Shown in pieces: positions 10,997 to 21,962 of a DNA stretch of 64,000 bases (position 1 is the first letter of the stretch; every line of letters begins with the position of its first letter). The DNA comes from Eucalyptus grandis (Eukaryota; Streptophyta; Magnoliopsida; Myrtales; Myrtaceae), in contig NC_052619.1 of assembly GCF_016545825.1 (NCBI RefSeq), positions 4,541,501 through 4,605,500 of the forward strand, given 5' to 3'. The notes below the pieces were generated by a model, which saw only the letters and a list, made by a program, of their open reading frames with translations, had not been told where the DNA came from and did no database searches. A program made the position numbers and the translations under genes.

Positions 10997-11734
10997 GGGG
11001 AAAAGAATTTAAAAAGCCCTAAATCTATTGCATTACCAATTTAGTCTCAAACCTTTTAGTTATCAATTTAATTCTAAACCATTTCATATAGGTACCAACT
11101 GAGTCCATCCATTCAATTTAGACTAAGAATGATTGAGATGGATGTCGGCCATCTTACATGACACATTACGTGGCATAGTTTGTGCTGGTCCAGTAGAGGC
11201 CATGGCTAACAAGGGCCAGCATCGGTGAGGTCGCTATCACTAGATTTGGCAAAGTTGACCCTTGTCCAATAGAGGGCGGCCTCACTAGGCATCGCCTAGG
11301 TGAGGGTTGGCCTTGTCGAGCTTCGCTGAGGCCGGCCTAGCCTAGCCGAGGCGAGGATCGCCCTCATTAGATTTGGTGAAGGTGGCCTTGTCAGCTCTTG
11401 CCTCATCCAAGCAAGACTTAATGAGGGTCGCCCTCACTTCCAACATGACCCTCGCCTGTGGTGGCGAGAATGACCCTTGGCCAACCCTCATTGGCATAGG
11501 CCATGAAAGGAAAAAAGAAAAGGAAAATAATTATTAAAAAAATGGTTATGTTAGCACTAGTCGTGCCATGTAGGATGGTCAGTGTCCATATTAATAATAT
11601 GTAATTTAAATTGATAAGATGGACTAAATTAGTACCAATGTGAAAATGTTTAGGTTTAAATTAATCCAATTAAAAGATTTAAGACTGAATTAATATCAAT
11701 GCAACAGATTTAACATTTTCTTGGTGCTTTTCCC
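10997..11734. mobile_element. Mutator-like non-autonomous TIR element, unit 1 copy
   Basis: The ends GGGGAAAAG... and ...CTTTTCCC are part of degenerate inverted repeats of roughly 170 bp (CTAAATCTATTGCA and CCATCCATTCAATTTA blocks recur inverted near the other end). A 9-bp direct repeat AATACTTAA flanks it at 10988-10996 and 11735-11743, as expected for Mutator-type transposition. The core (11180-11500) is GC-rich with GCCTCACTAGGC / GCCTAGGCGAGG motifs and has no transposase. Confidence 0.75.
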
Positions 11735-12575
11735 AATACTTAAGGGATTAAATAAAATTAGCTTGGTCAATTCAAATTCTGTCTTCTAGTTTAACCTCAA
11801 CCCATGATCGGACCTAACAAGGATATCCATGTTTGGAACCCATTGTGCTCTTGATAAAACATCAACACTACGATGAAATAAAAGTTCAAAATATTTTCTC
11901 TAGAGAGGTTTTTGGATATGATAAGGCCCTTTCCAGGAGACGAATCAGCCAAAACTTCAGTTTTACGATCAGTACCATTGATCAGTCGATTTTTTGATAT
12001 TTTCAATTGTGTCCTCGGACTTTAAGAAGTCACGCCAAATAAAAATTGAATTCGAGATCTTACACTTTCTCTGAAAAACTTTTTAGGTGCTTTCAGAACA
12101 TTCTGTTTTTGTCCGCTCAAGCCAAATAAAAATATACAAAATGTTGCAAATATCATCCTTTCACTCAAATAGACTGGACTTGACATGCAGTGATTGGCTT
12201 GCATGGTGGATAATGCGACACTCGTGTAGCTTATCGATCTTCACCGGTAGTTATTCAGAAAGTCATGATAAATTATGTTTTTAAACTACTACGTTGAGAT
12301 TCTTATTAGTACTTTTAGGAGACGCGGCAAAAAGGCATAGGGATATCGACTCGACAAACAAACCAAACGACAAACAAACCAAACTAAATTCTTTTGCCAT
12401 TGGCTGTGTATTCAAGGAAATCAATTCAGCTACATGAACAGAAGTACGTGGGAAACCCTAGTTAACCATCGAGAGGATCGAAAGTGAATTTTATTTGTAT
12501 TGTTTCGTTAAAACAACATCGAAAATGAGGGGCAATCGAACAGAAAGTTTAATAGTCGAGGATCATTTGAAAGCT

Positions 12576-13002
12576 TCACCAGTGCGGGTCTTCTCTAGTG
12601 CCATGCCCGGATCCACTTCCACTAACACTGATCTTGCTCACCGCCATCTCTCCGGATCGGCTTCCTCCTGAAAACGTGTGTTTAGTTAGTCTCCAACTCA
12701 GACATTATCGTCTTCAAACTTTGAATTTTAAAAGGACATAATTTTCGAAATGTGAAACCGATCTCTTTTGCATCCCCTATGATCACTTTCCTCGAAAGCA
12801 GACCGTTCTTAATCATCACGTCGGCTGTTTATCCGTTCAGCCTGCGAATTGCCTCTTCTCATTTGTGCATGCATCAATAGAGGTTGAAGTGCTTACCGTT
12901 GCTCACTGGGCGGGCGGCGGCGGCGACCTCTGAAGAGATGATCACGTAAGACAAAAGGGCTATGAGAAGAAGGAAGACGAGATAGGCCTTGTGAAGCATC
13001 AT
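12576..13002 (-). CDS. alpha1: two-exon small secreted peptide precursor (65 aa)
   Basis: Exon 1 is 13002-12897, exon 2 is 12667-12576. Donor G|GTAAGC and acceptor TTTTCAG|GA are canonical; the intron is 229 bp, phase 1. Exon 1 encodes a signal peptide beginning MMLHKAYLVF, a leucine-rich core, then EVAAAARPVSN. Exon 2 begins GGSRSGEMAVSK and ends SVSGSGSGHG then TREDPHW before TGA. The mature part (~35 aa) has no cysteines, unlike defensins, and is Ser/Gly-rich. The ATG was chosen because a TATA box sits 66 bp upstream (13068-13076); an in-frame extension to 13245 lies mostly upstream of that TATA box. A poly(A) signal AATAAA (minus) lies at 12490-12495. No known family was recognised; the Gly-His tail is only loosely like PIP/CEP peptides. 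Confidence 0.7.
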
Positions 13003-13067
13003 TCTCTCTCTTGGAATGTATGATTCTGCAATAGCCGTGTGCACATGCATAGAATCGGCGAGAGTGC

Positions 13068-13194
13068 TATATATAACAATGTCGACCCAACGGATTTCAC
13101 GAGCAGCCGTGTATTGGGGTTCAGACGTTTCGTCCCCAACCTGACTTTGAAATCCGTGCATTGTACGCATAAAGTCTCTCCCTCTCTTTTGACT
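13068..13194 (-). promoter_or_regulatory. alpha1 core promoter: TATA box and W-box core
   Basis: TTATATATA (minus strand) at 13068-13076 and a W-box core TTGACT at 13189-13194, about 115 bp further upstream. The same spacing and flanks (AACAATGTCGACCCAACGGA, GACTAGAGGGTCC) recur before alpha2 and gamma2. W-boxes bind WRKY factors, so stress or elicitor induction is an inference. Confidence 0.5.
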
Positions 13195-13566
13195 AGAGGG
13201 TCCATTACACGGACCCGGCAGGCTGCTCGTGAGCCACGATTGCATGTATTCGATGTTTATGAGCCAATTTCATACTAATCGTCAAATTATTTCGATCTCA
13301 CTTGAAGCCCACGATATTCAATGATTAACGAGAAATGGGCTCATATACTCCAAGCGCGTACAATTTTTTTGTCGATTGGGTGCTCTGACTAAGCGAAGTT
13401 GTTATTGGTGTGAGCTAACTCGACCTTGCAAGAACAAACTCAGAAAAGAACAATGGAAAGAAAGGACGAGGTGGAAGTCAAGGTAGACGGTGAATAAATC
13501 AACTTAATTTTATTGTGGTATAAATTAAATAATCAACTTAATTTTAGAATAACAGTAATATATTGT

Positions 13567-14393
13567 GGCTTTGTTCGTTTCACGAAAAATAACTTCTAGA
13601 AAAATATTTTTCGGATTTTCTGGTATTCGTTTCACACAAAATGAACTAGTCAAGGAAATCGTTTTTCATTATTGGAGAAAAACACCTTCAAAATTGGGGA
13701 AAATGTCTTCCACTTTTCAGAAAGTGGAAGATATTTTCCGTAACTCCTTCCACCTCACTTTTTTTCACTAACAATATTTTCATTTTTTTTATATTTTCTT
13801 TTTTTTCTTTTTTTTTAAATTGAGTTTTTAATTTTTCTTTTCTTTTCTTTTTGTTCTTTTCTTTCTTTCTTCTTGGCTTTCTTCTTCTTCCTTCACCTTA
13901 GCTGGTTGTTGGCCATGGCATGTAGCTAGCGACTAGCCACAAGCTAGCTCGAGCCTCACCCCAGGTCAACAAGGCTCGAACTCACCAAATTCCGGCGAGG
14001 TCGAGCCTCATTAGCCTATGGCGAGGCTCCACCTCGCCGAAGCTCGCTCGCCAAATCAGGCAAGCCTCAACCTCACTGGAATCTAGCGAGCTAGCGAGGC
14101 TTGAACTGGCCTATGGAAGAGAGCTAAAGAGGAAAGAAAGAAAAGAGAAAAAAAGAAAAGGAAAGGAAAAATAATTAAAAAATTAAAAAATCGATTTTAA
14201 AAAATAAAAATATTGAAAATGAGTGCATACAGGAAAATATTTTCCTTCTTTTCCTTACTAAATGGTGGAAAATAGTTTCTAGTTCATCTTTAAATTTCAC
14301 CCGAGTATCAGAAAATATAGTTATTTTCTTGGAAAATGGGTTTTTGGAAATAATTTTTAAAAACACCACATTTTCTGCGAAATGATGAAAGCC
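13567..14393. mobile_element. Long-TIR (foldback-like) DNA element, unit 1 copy
   Basis: The left end GGCTTTGTTCGTTTCAC... and the inverted right end GGCTTTCATCATTTCGC... begin arms of about 190 bp that share internal blocks (AAAATA..., GATGAACTAG, GGAAAATATTTTC). The core 13900-14110 is GC-rich with repeated CGAGCCTCAC / GCGAGGCT. There is no transposase ORF, and the target-site duplication is not clear. Partial copies lie at 22945-23444, 30177-30620 and 52375-52690. Confidence 0.65.
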
Positions 14394-14498
14394 TAAGATT
14401 ACTTTACAATAGTCCTATATTGAAGCTCACTTCCTCGTACATTGAAAGAAAATGTTATTATGGCATTGGTGTTCCCAAGCATTTTTTATTTGTGCAAT

Positions 14499-14499
<1 letters not shown>

Positions 14500-14558
<59 letters not shown>
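14500..14558. repeat. (TA)n(TG)n microsatellite
   Basis: A run of TA dinucleotides (about 14500-14516) passes into about 21 TG dinucleotides (14517-14558). The homologous site in unit 3 (52798-52831) is a pure (AT)n run, and unit 2 lacks the locus. Confidence 0.95.
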
Positions 14559-14562
<4 letters not shown>

Positions 14563-14869
14563 CTTACATTGGGGTTCTAAACATGTTCGATCGCTGCCCT
14601 TTAGTCATATGCTTGGACGAAAATGTTATTCCTGAATCAATTCCTCCTCCATCCCTTGGGACAAATAAAGGGTAGTACATGAATATTCACTTGTCAAATG
14701 GCCGTTCAGTGCTTGCGTGGCAGCCACATATTATCAATGTGGCTTTTACAGCTTTAGAAAATTAAAAGATACATGAAGTTAATATCATTGAACAGAAAAG
14801 AATTGAAAACATAATATAACAAAGAACCTTCAACAATCGATGATGGTGGATGGTGCAGGGGGCCACGAG

Positions 14870-15004
14870 GTTCAGCCACCCACCCACCTACAAGGACAAA
14901 GATCGGCTAGGTCAATTCGAACCTGCCTTTGAATAAAAAAAAAAAAAAATTCGAACCTGCCTGAGTATCTCTGTCCAATCCTCTCTCAGTCCGAGGATCT
15001 TCAT
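14870..15004 (-). other. delta-R1: small repeated ORF block, interrupted by a poly-T
   Basis: The minus strand from 15004 starts MKILGLREDWTEILRQVRI, then runs into a 14-bp homopolymer and a short duplicated piece of GTTCGAA sequence. The same start recurs in five other blocks of the window. No function recognised. Confidence 0.3.
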
Positions 15005-15566
15005 TTCGAGGTGATTAGAGGCGGTGGCACCTATCTAAAACGATGACAATTATGTAACGTAAATATGGATGTGATCTCAGCATTTCCGTCCAAGTAAATA
15101 ATGGAAGGACGAGCATGAATGTACAAGTACGAAGTTCAGTTGCATAAAAAAAGTCTTAAGGACTGTACCACGAAAATTGAAAAGTTCAAGAAACCTACAT
15201 GCCATTATCCTCCCTCCAAAAAAAAAAAAAAATCCATTAAAATTGTGACAATTTGCTAATATAGAGAAGGACCAGCTCTGGCGACAGTGAGAGGTCCATT
15301 TTTATTTTTGGCTTGTTTGTTGAAAAGGGAATTTGTGAGCCGTTCCTATCGATTCAAGCCAAATAAGAATATAAAAATTGCTGTGGATATCACATTTGTA
15401 CTTAAATAGATAAGTCTTGATATGCTGTGATCTGGAGCCTGAAATAAAGATATTCAGATTCGTCGAAAAGGCATAGGTTTGATAAACAATCAATTTACAT
15501 TTCTTCCACTCGCAGGCTATTCAAAAAAATCAGTTGAGCTCCATAAACAAAAGCTTGTGGAAAACT

Positions 15567-16113
15567 TTAATTAACAGTGGAAAGTATAGAAAGCGAATTT
15601 TTCATTTCTTGAGAGCACATGAACAGAAAAACTAATAATCGAGAATCACTTGAAAGATTCCCATGGCAAGCATGGTCTCTAAGGAAGGAGATTCGAAATG
15701 CTACGACGAGGGTGACATTTACTATCCGACTTGTTCCACGAACAAAAATTTGGCTAATCACCGTCTTTTCAATATTACTTCCTCCTGAAAACGTGCGCTT
15801 ACTATTTAGTTAGTTAGTCTCCAATTAAGACATTCTTATCTTCAAACTTCAAATTCTTAGAGTACATCACTTGTAAAATGTGAAATCAGTTTCTTTTGTA
15901 TCCCCCATCACCACTTCTCTCAGAAGCGATTTTTCTTAATCATTAAGTCGGAGATTTATCCGGTCAACCTAGGTTTTGTGTTTTCTCATTTTGCGTGCAT
16001 GTATAGAGATAGTGCTCACCGTTACTCATTGGGCGGGCATCAGTGACTCTTGAAGAGGTAGATGAAAGGCCTCATAAAAGAAGGAAGACGGGAGAGGCCT
16101 TGGGAAGCATCAT
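15567..16113 (-). pseudogene. beta1: decayed paralogue of the secreted-peptide gene
   Basis: Exon 1 homology runs 16113-16020 (MMLPKASPVFLLL then a stop codon), with donor G|GTGAGC. Exon 2 homology starts at 15784 after TTTTCAG and opens GGSNIEKTVISQIFVRG, which aligns with the GGSRSG.MAVSK start of alpha and gamma; its tail runs on to a stop at 15567. The early stop in the signal-peptide core and the missing conserved residues make it a pseudogene. A TATA-like GTATATA lies upstream near 16174-16181. Confidence 0.65.
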
Positions 16114-16972
16114 ATGTTCTCTTTACTGTTGTGTGGTTGTACAATGTATACAGATTTAGAAGGAATGAGAGTGCTGTATATAGACCACATGGAGTTGAAG
16201 AACTGTTTCTCTGTGGATCGACTTTGGAAATACGGATGAGCATCTTCTCCGAAAGAATCACTGTTGGGTGAGCTTTTGACGAGCCTCTCTTGGACCAACC
16301 TGGTAGATTGGTCGCGAGCAAGAACTGCATGAACCCAGTCAATGCAAATGCAGTTCATTCCAATTCTTGGATCATTTGAATCTTATGTGAAACCTATACT
16401 GTTCAATGGGCGAATGGAATGGGCTTACGTCCTCCGGATGCGTACAAGATCTTGTGCTTTCTCTGAAAATTTTTTAAGGTACTTTGGAACATGCTGTTTT
16501 TGTCAGCTCTAGCCAAACAAAAATGTACAAAATGTTGCGAATATCATCCTTTCACTCAAATAGAATAGACTCAACATGCGGTGATTGGCTTGCGTGGTGG
16601 ATAATGCGGCACTCGGGGAGCGGGAAATAAATATATTGAGCTTCACAGTAGCTTAGCGATCTTCACCAGTAGTTATTAAGAAAGTCATGGTAAAATGTGC
16701 CTTTTTAACTACTAGGTTGTGCTTTTTATTAGGAGTACTTTTCGGAGATGTGGCGGAAAGGCATAGCGATATCCATTCAATAAACAAACCAAACTAAAAT
16801 CTTTTGCCATTGGCAGTGTATTCAAGGAAATCATTCCAGCTCCGTCAACAGAAGTATGTGGAAAACCCTACTTAACCATGGATAGGATCGAAAGTGAATT
16901 ACATTTGTATTGTCTCCATAAAACACCAACGAAAATTAGGAGCAATCGAACAGAAAATTTGATAGTCGTGGA

Positions 16973-17397
16973 TCATTCGGGAGGTAACGACGGTGGAGCA
17001 TTTGCTATACCGGCAGTCGGGATGCTCCTATTTGGAACACCAATCTTGCTCACCGCCATCACCCCGGATCTGCTTCCTCCTGAAAACAAGCGTCTATTTA
17101 GTCTCCAACTCAGACTTTATCATCTCCAAACTTTCAATTCTAAAAGAATATAACTTTCGATATGTGAAACCGATCTCTTTTGTACCCCGAAAGCAGACCG
17201 TTCTTAATCATCACATCGGCTGTTTATCCCTCCAGCCCGCGATTCGCATTTTCCCGTTCGTGCACGCATCTATAGAGGTTGAAGTGCTTACCGTTGCTCA
17301 CCAGGCGGGCGGCGACCGCGACCTTCGAAGAGATGATCACGTGAGATGAAAGGGCTAGGAAAAGAAGGAAGACGAGATGGGCCTTGTGAAACATCAT
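16973..17397 (-). CDS. gamma1: two-exon small secreted peptide precursor (70 aa)
   Basis: Exon 1 is 17397-17292, exon 2 is 17079-16973; donor G|GTAAGC, acceptor TTTTCAG|GA, intron 212 bp, phase 1. The signal peptide begins MMFHKAHLVFLLFLALSSHV. The conserved start of exon 2 reads GGSRSGVMAVSK, after which the tail departs completely from alpha: IGVPNRSIPTAGIANAPPSL then PPE and TGA. The tail is proline-rich and cysteine-free. The TATA-like element TATGTATAA (17455-17463, as read on +) has one change from the other copies, and a W-box core lies at 17577-17581. It is the terminal gene module of unit 1. Intact by eye; expression unknown. Confidence 0.65.
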
Positions 17398-18189
17398 TCT
17401 CTCTCTTGGAATGTATGCTTCTACGATAACTGTGTGTATAAACAATGAGACTGCTATGTATAACAATGTCGACGCAATGGAGTTGACGATCAGCCGTGTT
17501 TTGTGGTTCAGACGTGTCGCCCCCAACCTGACGTCGAAACGAGTGCATCGTACACATAAAGTCTCTCCCTCTCTTTTGACTAAAGGGTCCATTGCATCGT
17601 GACGGACCTGGTGGTTGATTGTGGACAACGAATCTGAGCCAATTTCATACTAACCGTCGGATCATTGAGGTCTTGCTCGAGGGCCACGCTATCTAATAAT
17701 TAAGATAAAATGGGCTCACATACTCCAAGCGCATACAATTTTTTTTTTTTTTTTGATTGGGTACTCCGACCTTTCCGAGCCGTCATTGGTGTGAGATGAC
17801 TTGGTCTTGCAAGAATGAACTCAGAAAAGAAGATGGAAAGTTGGAAGTCAAGTAGCCGGTGAATAAATCAACTTTATTTTATTGGCATAAATAGAAAAAT
17901 CAACTTAGTTATAGGTTGACGTTTATATATCAAGATTAATTTACCAAAGTCCTATATTAAAGCTCGCTTCCTCCTACATTTAAAGAAAAAATTGATCAGG
18001 GCATTGTTGTCCTAGCATTTTTTATTTATGCAATGTGAACATGTTCGATTGCTGTTCTTCGGCCAGATGTTTGGATGAAAGTGTTGATGTGGAGTCAAAT
18101 GGCCGTGAAGTGCTTAAGAGGCAACAACATATTGTCAATGTGGCTTGTAAAAATTTAGAAAATTAAAAGATACATGACGTTAATTTTTC

Positions 18190-18925
18190 GGAAAAGTTAC
18201 CAAAAAAATTTTAACTTATTGTACTTTTACCAATTTAATCCTAATTTTTTTTTATTTTTACGAATTAAGTCCTAAAACTTTACATGTTTTGCCAAATAAA
18301 TCCATCCGACTAATTTTGACCGAAAATCAATGATATGAATGATAGCTATCTTACATGGTATAGTCGGTACTGATGTGAACAATTTTTTCAAATTTTTAAA
18401 TTTTTAATTTTCTTTTATTTTCCCAATTTTATTTTCTTATATTTACCTTCCTTTTCTTTTTCTTTTTAATTATGGCTGGCTTGGTGTCCGCAGGCAAGGG
18501 TTGTGGCCCTTGTTTAGATTTGGGCTAGGGCATTGCGGTTGCGGGCGAGGCTAGCCTCACGTAGACCATCACAGCCACAAGCAAGGCTACCTAGCCTAGC
18601 TTTGGGTGAGGCTAGCCTTGCTTGTGGTTGTGATGACCTCACCTGTGGCCAATAAGGGCTCGACGACCTTTGCCGACCACAGTAAAAATAAGTAAAGAAG
18701 GAAAAGAGAAAAATATAAAATATAAAATATTTTAAAAAAAATGTCAACGTCAAAGCTAGCCGTACCACGTAAAATGATCAACATCCATATTAGTAATTTT
18801 TAGCTAAAATTGATTGGAGATACTCAATTGGCAAAATTTGAAAATGTATATAACTCAATTGGTAAAGTAAAATTTAGAACTAAATTAGCAGAAGTGCAAT
18901 AGATTTAGAACTTTGTAAATAATTT
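18190..18925. mobile_element. TIR element with degenerate ~200-bp ends, unit 1 copy
   Basis: The left arm (GTACTTTTACCAATTTAATCC, then CCATCCGACTAATTTTGA) is repeated inverted in the right arm (AATTTAGAACTAAATTAGCA, AATTTTTAGCTAAAATTGAT). The core is GC-rich with GCGAGGCTAGCCTCAC in inverted arrangement (18545-18620). No transposase. Copies occur at 45225-45985 and 57220-58930. Probably Mutator-like, by resemblance to the 10997-11734 element. Confidence 0.6.
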
Positions 18926-18928
18926 TTG

Positions 18929-19135
18929 TTAATTGTTCTGAATAGAAATAAATTGAAAACAAATAAATAAAAAGTTCAACAATCGATGACGGTGGACATG
19001 GCGAGGAGGACGGTAGAAATGGCGTGGAGGACCATGGAAGTCAGCCAGCCGCCTACGAGGACGGGGATAAGCTAGATCAATTTGAACCTGCCTGAGTATA
19101 TCTGTCCGATCCTCTCCCAATTCGAGTATCTTCAT
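18929..19135 (-). CDS. delta-T1: unidentified small ORF (68 aa)
   Basis: Begins MKILELGEDRTDILRQVQID and continues with a basic Arg/His/Pro-rich part (RPRRRLADFHGPPRHFYRPP). Related starts occur at 15004, 30807, 46176, 53248 and 59114 (minus). Between copies the reading frame is kept in the T blocks: a length change between delta-T1 and delta-T3 is a multiple of three. No signal peptide or known domain was seen. It may be part of an untranslated region instead. Confidence 0.25.
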   Translation of the reverse strand: MKILELGEDRTDILRQVQIDLAYPRPRRRLADFHGPPRHFYRPPRHVHRHRLLNFLFICFQFISIQNN

Positions 19136-20320
19136 TTCGGGGTGATTGGAGGCGGTGGCAACTATCTAAAGTGATAACACTTATGTAACGCAAACATGGA
19201 TGACATCTCAGCATTTCCGTCCAAGCACATAATGGAAGAACGAACATGATGAAGTTCAATGACCCAGTTGCATAAAAAAAAGTCTAAGGACTATACTGTG
19301 CAAATTGAATAAGTTCAAAAACCCTCCATGCCATTATCCCCTCAAAAAAAAAAAAATTCCATTAAATGTGAAAATTTGCTAATATAGGTCAGGATTAAGT
19401 TCGGCGACAGCGAGAGGTCCATACGAGGTACGTTTGTTGAAAAGGGAATATGTGCGCTGATTGGTTGGGCTTCTATGCATTTCACAATCGCTGATAAGCT
19501 TCTCATAGGCCTACTCGTACATCGGATTCAGTTTTCTTACTCAGGGGAGGTTAAGTTGGAATTGTTTATCCTAGACAATGTGCTTCTCAAGAGATGCAAT
19601 AAATCGAACAAATTGGAACCATTGAGCGTGGTAACCCAATGATAAAGGAGTCATATTTTTTTCATGAGATGACAAATTCGAGTTATGTTATAAGCCGATC
19701 TCTAGCTAGCTTGTGTCTTGGGTATTTATTATTTAGGATTAATACCACGAAAAAAACCCAAACTAGTACTCTTATAATAAATTTATCTCAAAATATGAAT
19801 ATTAAAGACCCCAAACTAGTATGTCCATGATAAATTTATCCAAAATGATTTTGTTGATAACAAAAAGACTTCAAACTGGTATATTTATGATCAATTTATC
19901 CACTGTTAGTTTCGGTTATATTAGATTAATACTATGAAAAATCACAAATTGGTACATTAGATCTAGTAAATGGAGGGTAAAACTCCAAAATGTTACACCC
20001 ATTAACTATCACATTGTCCTTGGATGAAAATGCCCTTCTTGGTTGGAAGATTTTGTTGATTGGCAAGGTCAAACCCTTCTTTGAGATTGAGGTGGCCACT
20101 TTATGCTCTTATTTGAAATAAAATCCAATTTAGAACTTTTTTAGGAAACTGAGAACACTTTAAGCCTTTATTTGTAATTTTTCCTTCATTAACCATTTAT
20201 TTGTTCATTGCAAGTCGAGATTGTAAGAGTTCTAGTGACAAAAAATAAAAGAGATAGTTGATTTACCGACCATTAGTTGACTCATCAACATCTTAATTTA
20301 CAAGTGCAATAGATACTTAA

Positions 20321-21133
20321 CGGGAAAAGTATTACAAAAGCCCTAGACCTATTGCCTTGATACCAATTTAGTCACAAACCTTTTAATTAGTCCAATTTAG
20401 TCCTAAACCATTTCATATAGGTACCAATTGAGTCCATCCATTCAATTCAAGCTAAAAATGATTGAGGTGGATGTCGGCCGTATTACGTGATACATTACAT
20501 GGCACAGCTAGTGTTGATGTGGATATTTTTGTTATAACTTTTAATAATTTTTTGAACTCCTTTTCTTTTCTTTCTTTTTTTAATAGCCTGTGCTGGTCCA
20601 ACAAAGACCATGGCTAAAAAGGAGAAGCATTGGTGAGGTCACTATCACTAGATTTGGCAAGGTCAACCCTTGTCTGGCGAATGGTGGCCTTGCTAGGCAT
20701 TGCCTAGGCGAGGGTTGGCCTTGTCGCGCCTTGTTGAGGTCGGCCTAGCCTAGGCAAGGGTTAGCCTCACTAGATTTGGCGAAGGCGACCTTTTCAGTTC
20801 TTACCCTCACCTAAGTGAGACTTAGTGAGGGTTGCCCTCACTGCCAGCATGACTCTTGCCACCCTTGCTCAAGCGACGCCAACCCTCATTGGCACAGCCA
20901 TGAAAGGACAAAAAAATAAAATAAAATAAATAATTATTTAAAAATATCTATGTCAGTACTAGTCATGCCATATAATATGGTGGTGTTCACATTAACAATA
21001 TCTTATTTAAATTGGTCAAATTGACTAAATTAGTACCGATGTAAAAATATTTAGGATTAAATTAATTCAACTAAAAAATTTACGATTGAATTGATATTAA
21101 CGCAACATATTAATATTTTTTGGGTACTTTTCC
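20321..21133. mobile_element. Mutator-like TIR element, unit 2 copy
   Basis: Homologous to 10997-11734: it starts CGGGAAAAG, ends CTTTTCC, and has the same inverted arms and GC-rich core (20600-20900). It occupies the same position upstream of the alpha 3' end, so it was present before the unit was multiplied. Confidence 0.7.
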
Positions 21134-21962
21134 TGATATTAAAAAGATTAAATAAAATTAGCTTGGTCAATTCAAATTCTATCTTCTAGTTTAACCTCAA
21201 CCCGTGATCGAACCTGACAAGGATATCCATGTTTGCAACTCATTGTGCTCTTGACAAAACATCAACGTTACGTTGAAATAAAAGTTCAAAATATTTTCTC
21301 CGGAGTGGTTTTTGGATACGATAATGCCCTTTGGAGGAGACAAATTAGCCAATACTTTTGTTTTACGATCAGTACAATTGATTAGTCGATTTTTTGAGAT
21401 TTTTACTTTTGTGTCCTCGGACTTTACGAAGTCACGCTAAATGAAAATTGAATTCGAGATCTTACGCTGTCTCTGAAAAACTTTGTCGCCAAAGCCAAAT
21501 AAAAATATACAAAATGTTGCAAATATCATCCTTTCACTCAAATAGACTAGACTTGACATGCGGTGATTGGCTTGCATGGTGGATTATGCGACTATCGTGG
21601 AGCAAGAAATAAATATATTGAGGCTTGTTGTAGCTTATCGATCTTCACCGGTAGTTATTCAGAAAGTCATGATAAATTATGCTTTTTAACTACTACATTG
21701 AGCTTCTTATTAGTACTTTTCGGAGACGTGGCGAAAAGGCATAGCGATATCGACTCGACAAACAAACCAAACTGAATTCTTTTGCCATTTGCTGTGCATT
21801 CAAGGAAATCAATTCAGCTACATGAACAGAAGTATGTGGGAACCCTAATTAACGGTGGAGAGGATCGACAGTGAATTTTATTTCTATTGTTTCCTTAAAA
21901 CAGCATCGAAAATGAGGGGCAATCGAACAGAAAGTTTAATAGTCGAGGATCATTTGAAAGCT

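Larger units (their letters stand above)
10690..20012. repeat. Tandem segmental unit 1 of 3 (~9.3 kb)
   Basis: Order: MULE-like element, alpha1 gene, long-TIR element, beta1 pseudogene, gamma1 gene, second TIR element, then a spacer. The same order recurs in units 2 and 3. Matching landmarks are CTTGGATGAAAATGCC-like sequence at 10693, 20017 and 50066; exon 1 of alpha at 12897, 22274 and 52353; exon 1 of gamma at 17292, 33440 and 55999. Relative to unit 3 this copy has lost about 490 bp at 15342. The spacer 19340-20012 carries no gene. Confidence 0.85.

Noticed and set aside
12897..13245. 123-codon version of alpha1 with a start far upstream
   Set aside because: The upstream extension crosses the TATA box and W-box and lacks a signal peptide at its N-terminus; the MMLHKAY start 66 bp from the TATA box fits all copies.
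14420..14675. Cys/Val repeat frames over the TG microsatellite
   Set aside because: Pure translation of (TG)n; no gene evidence.
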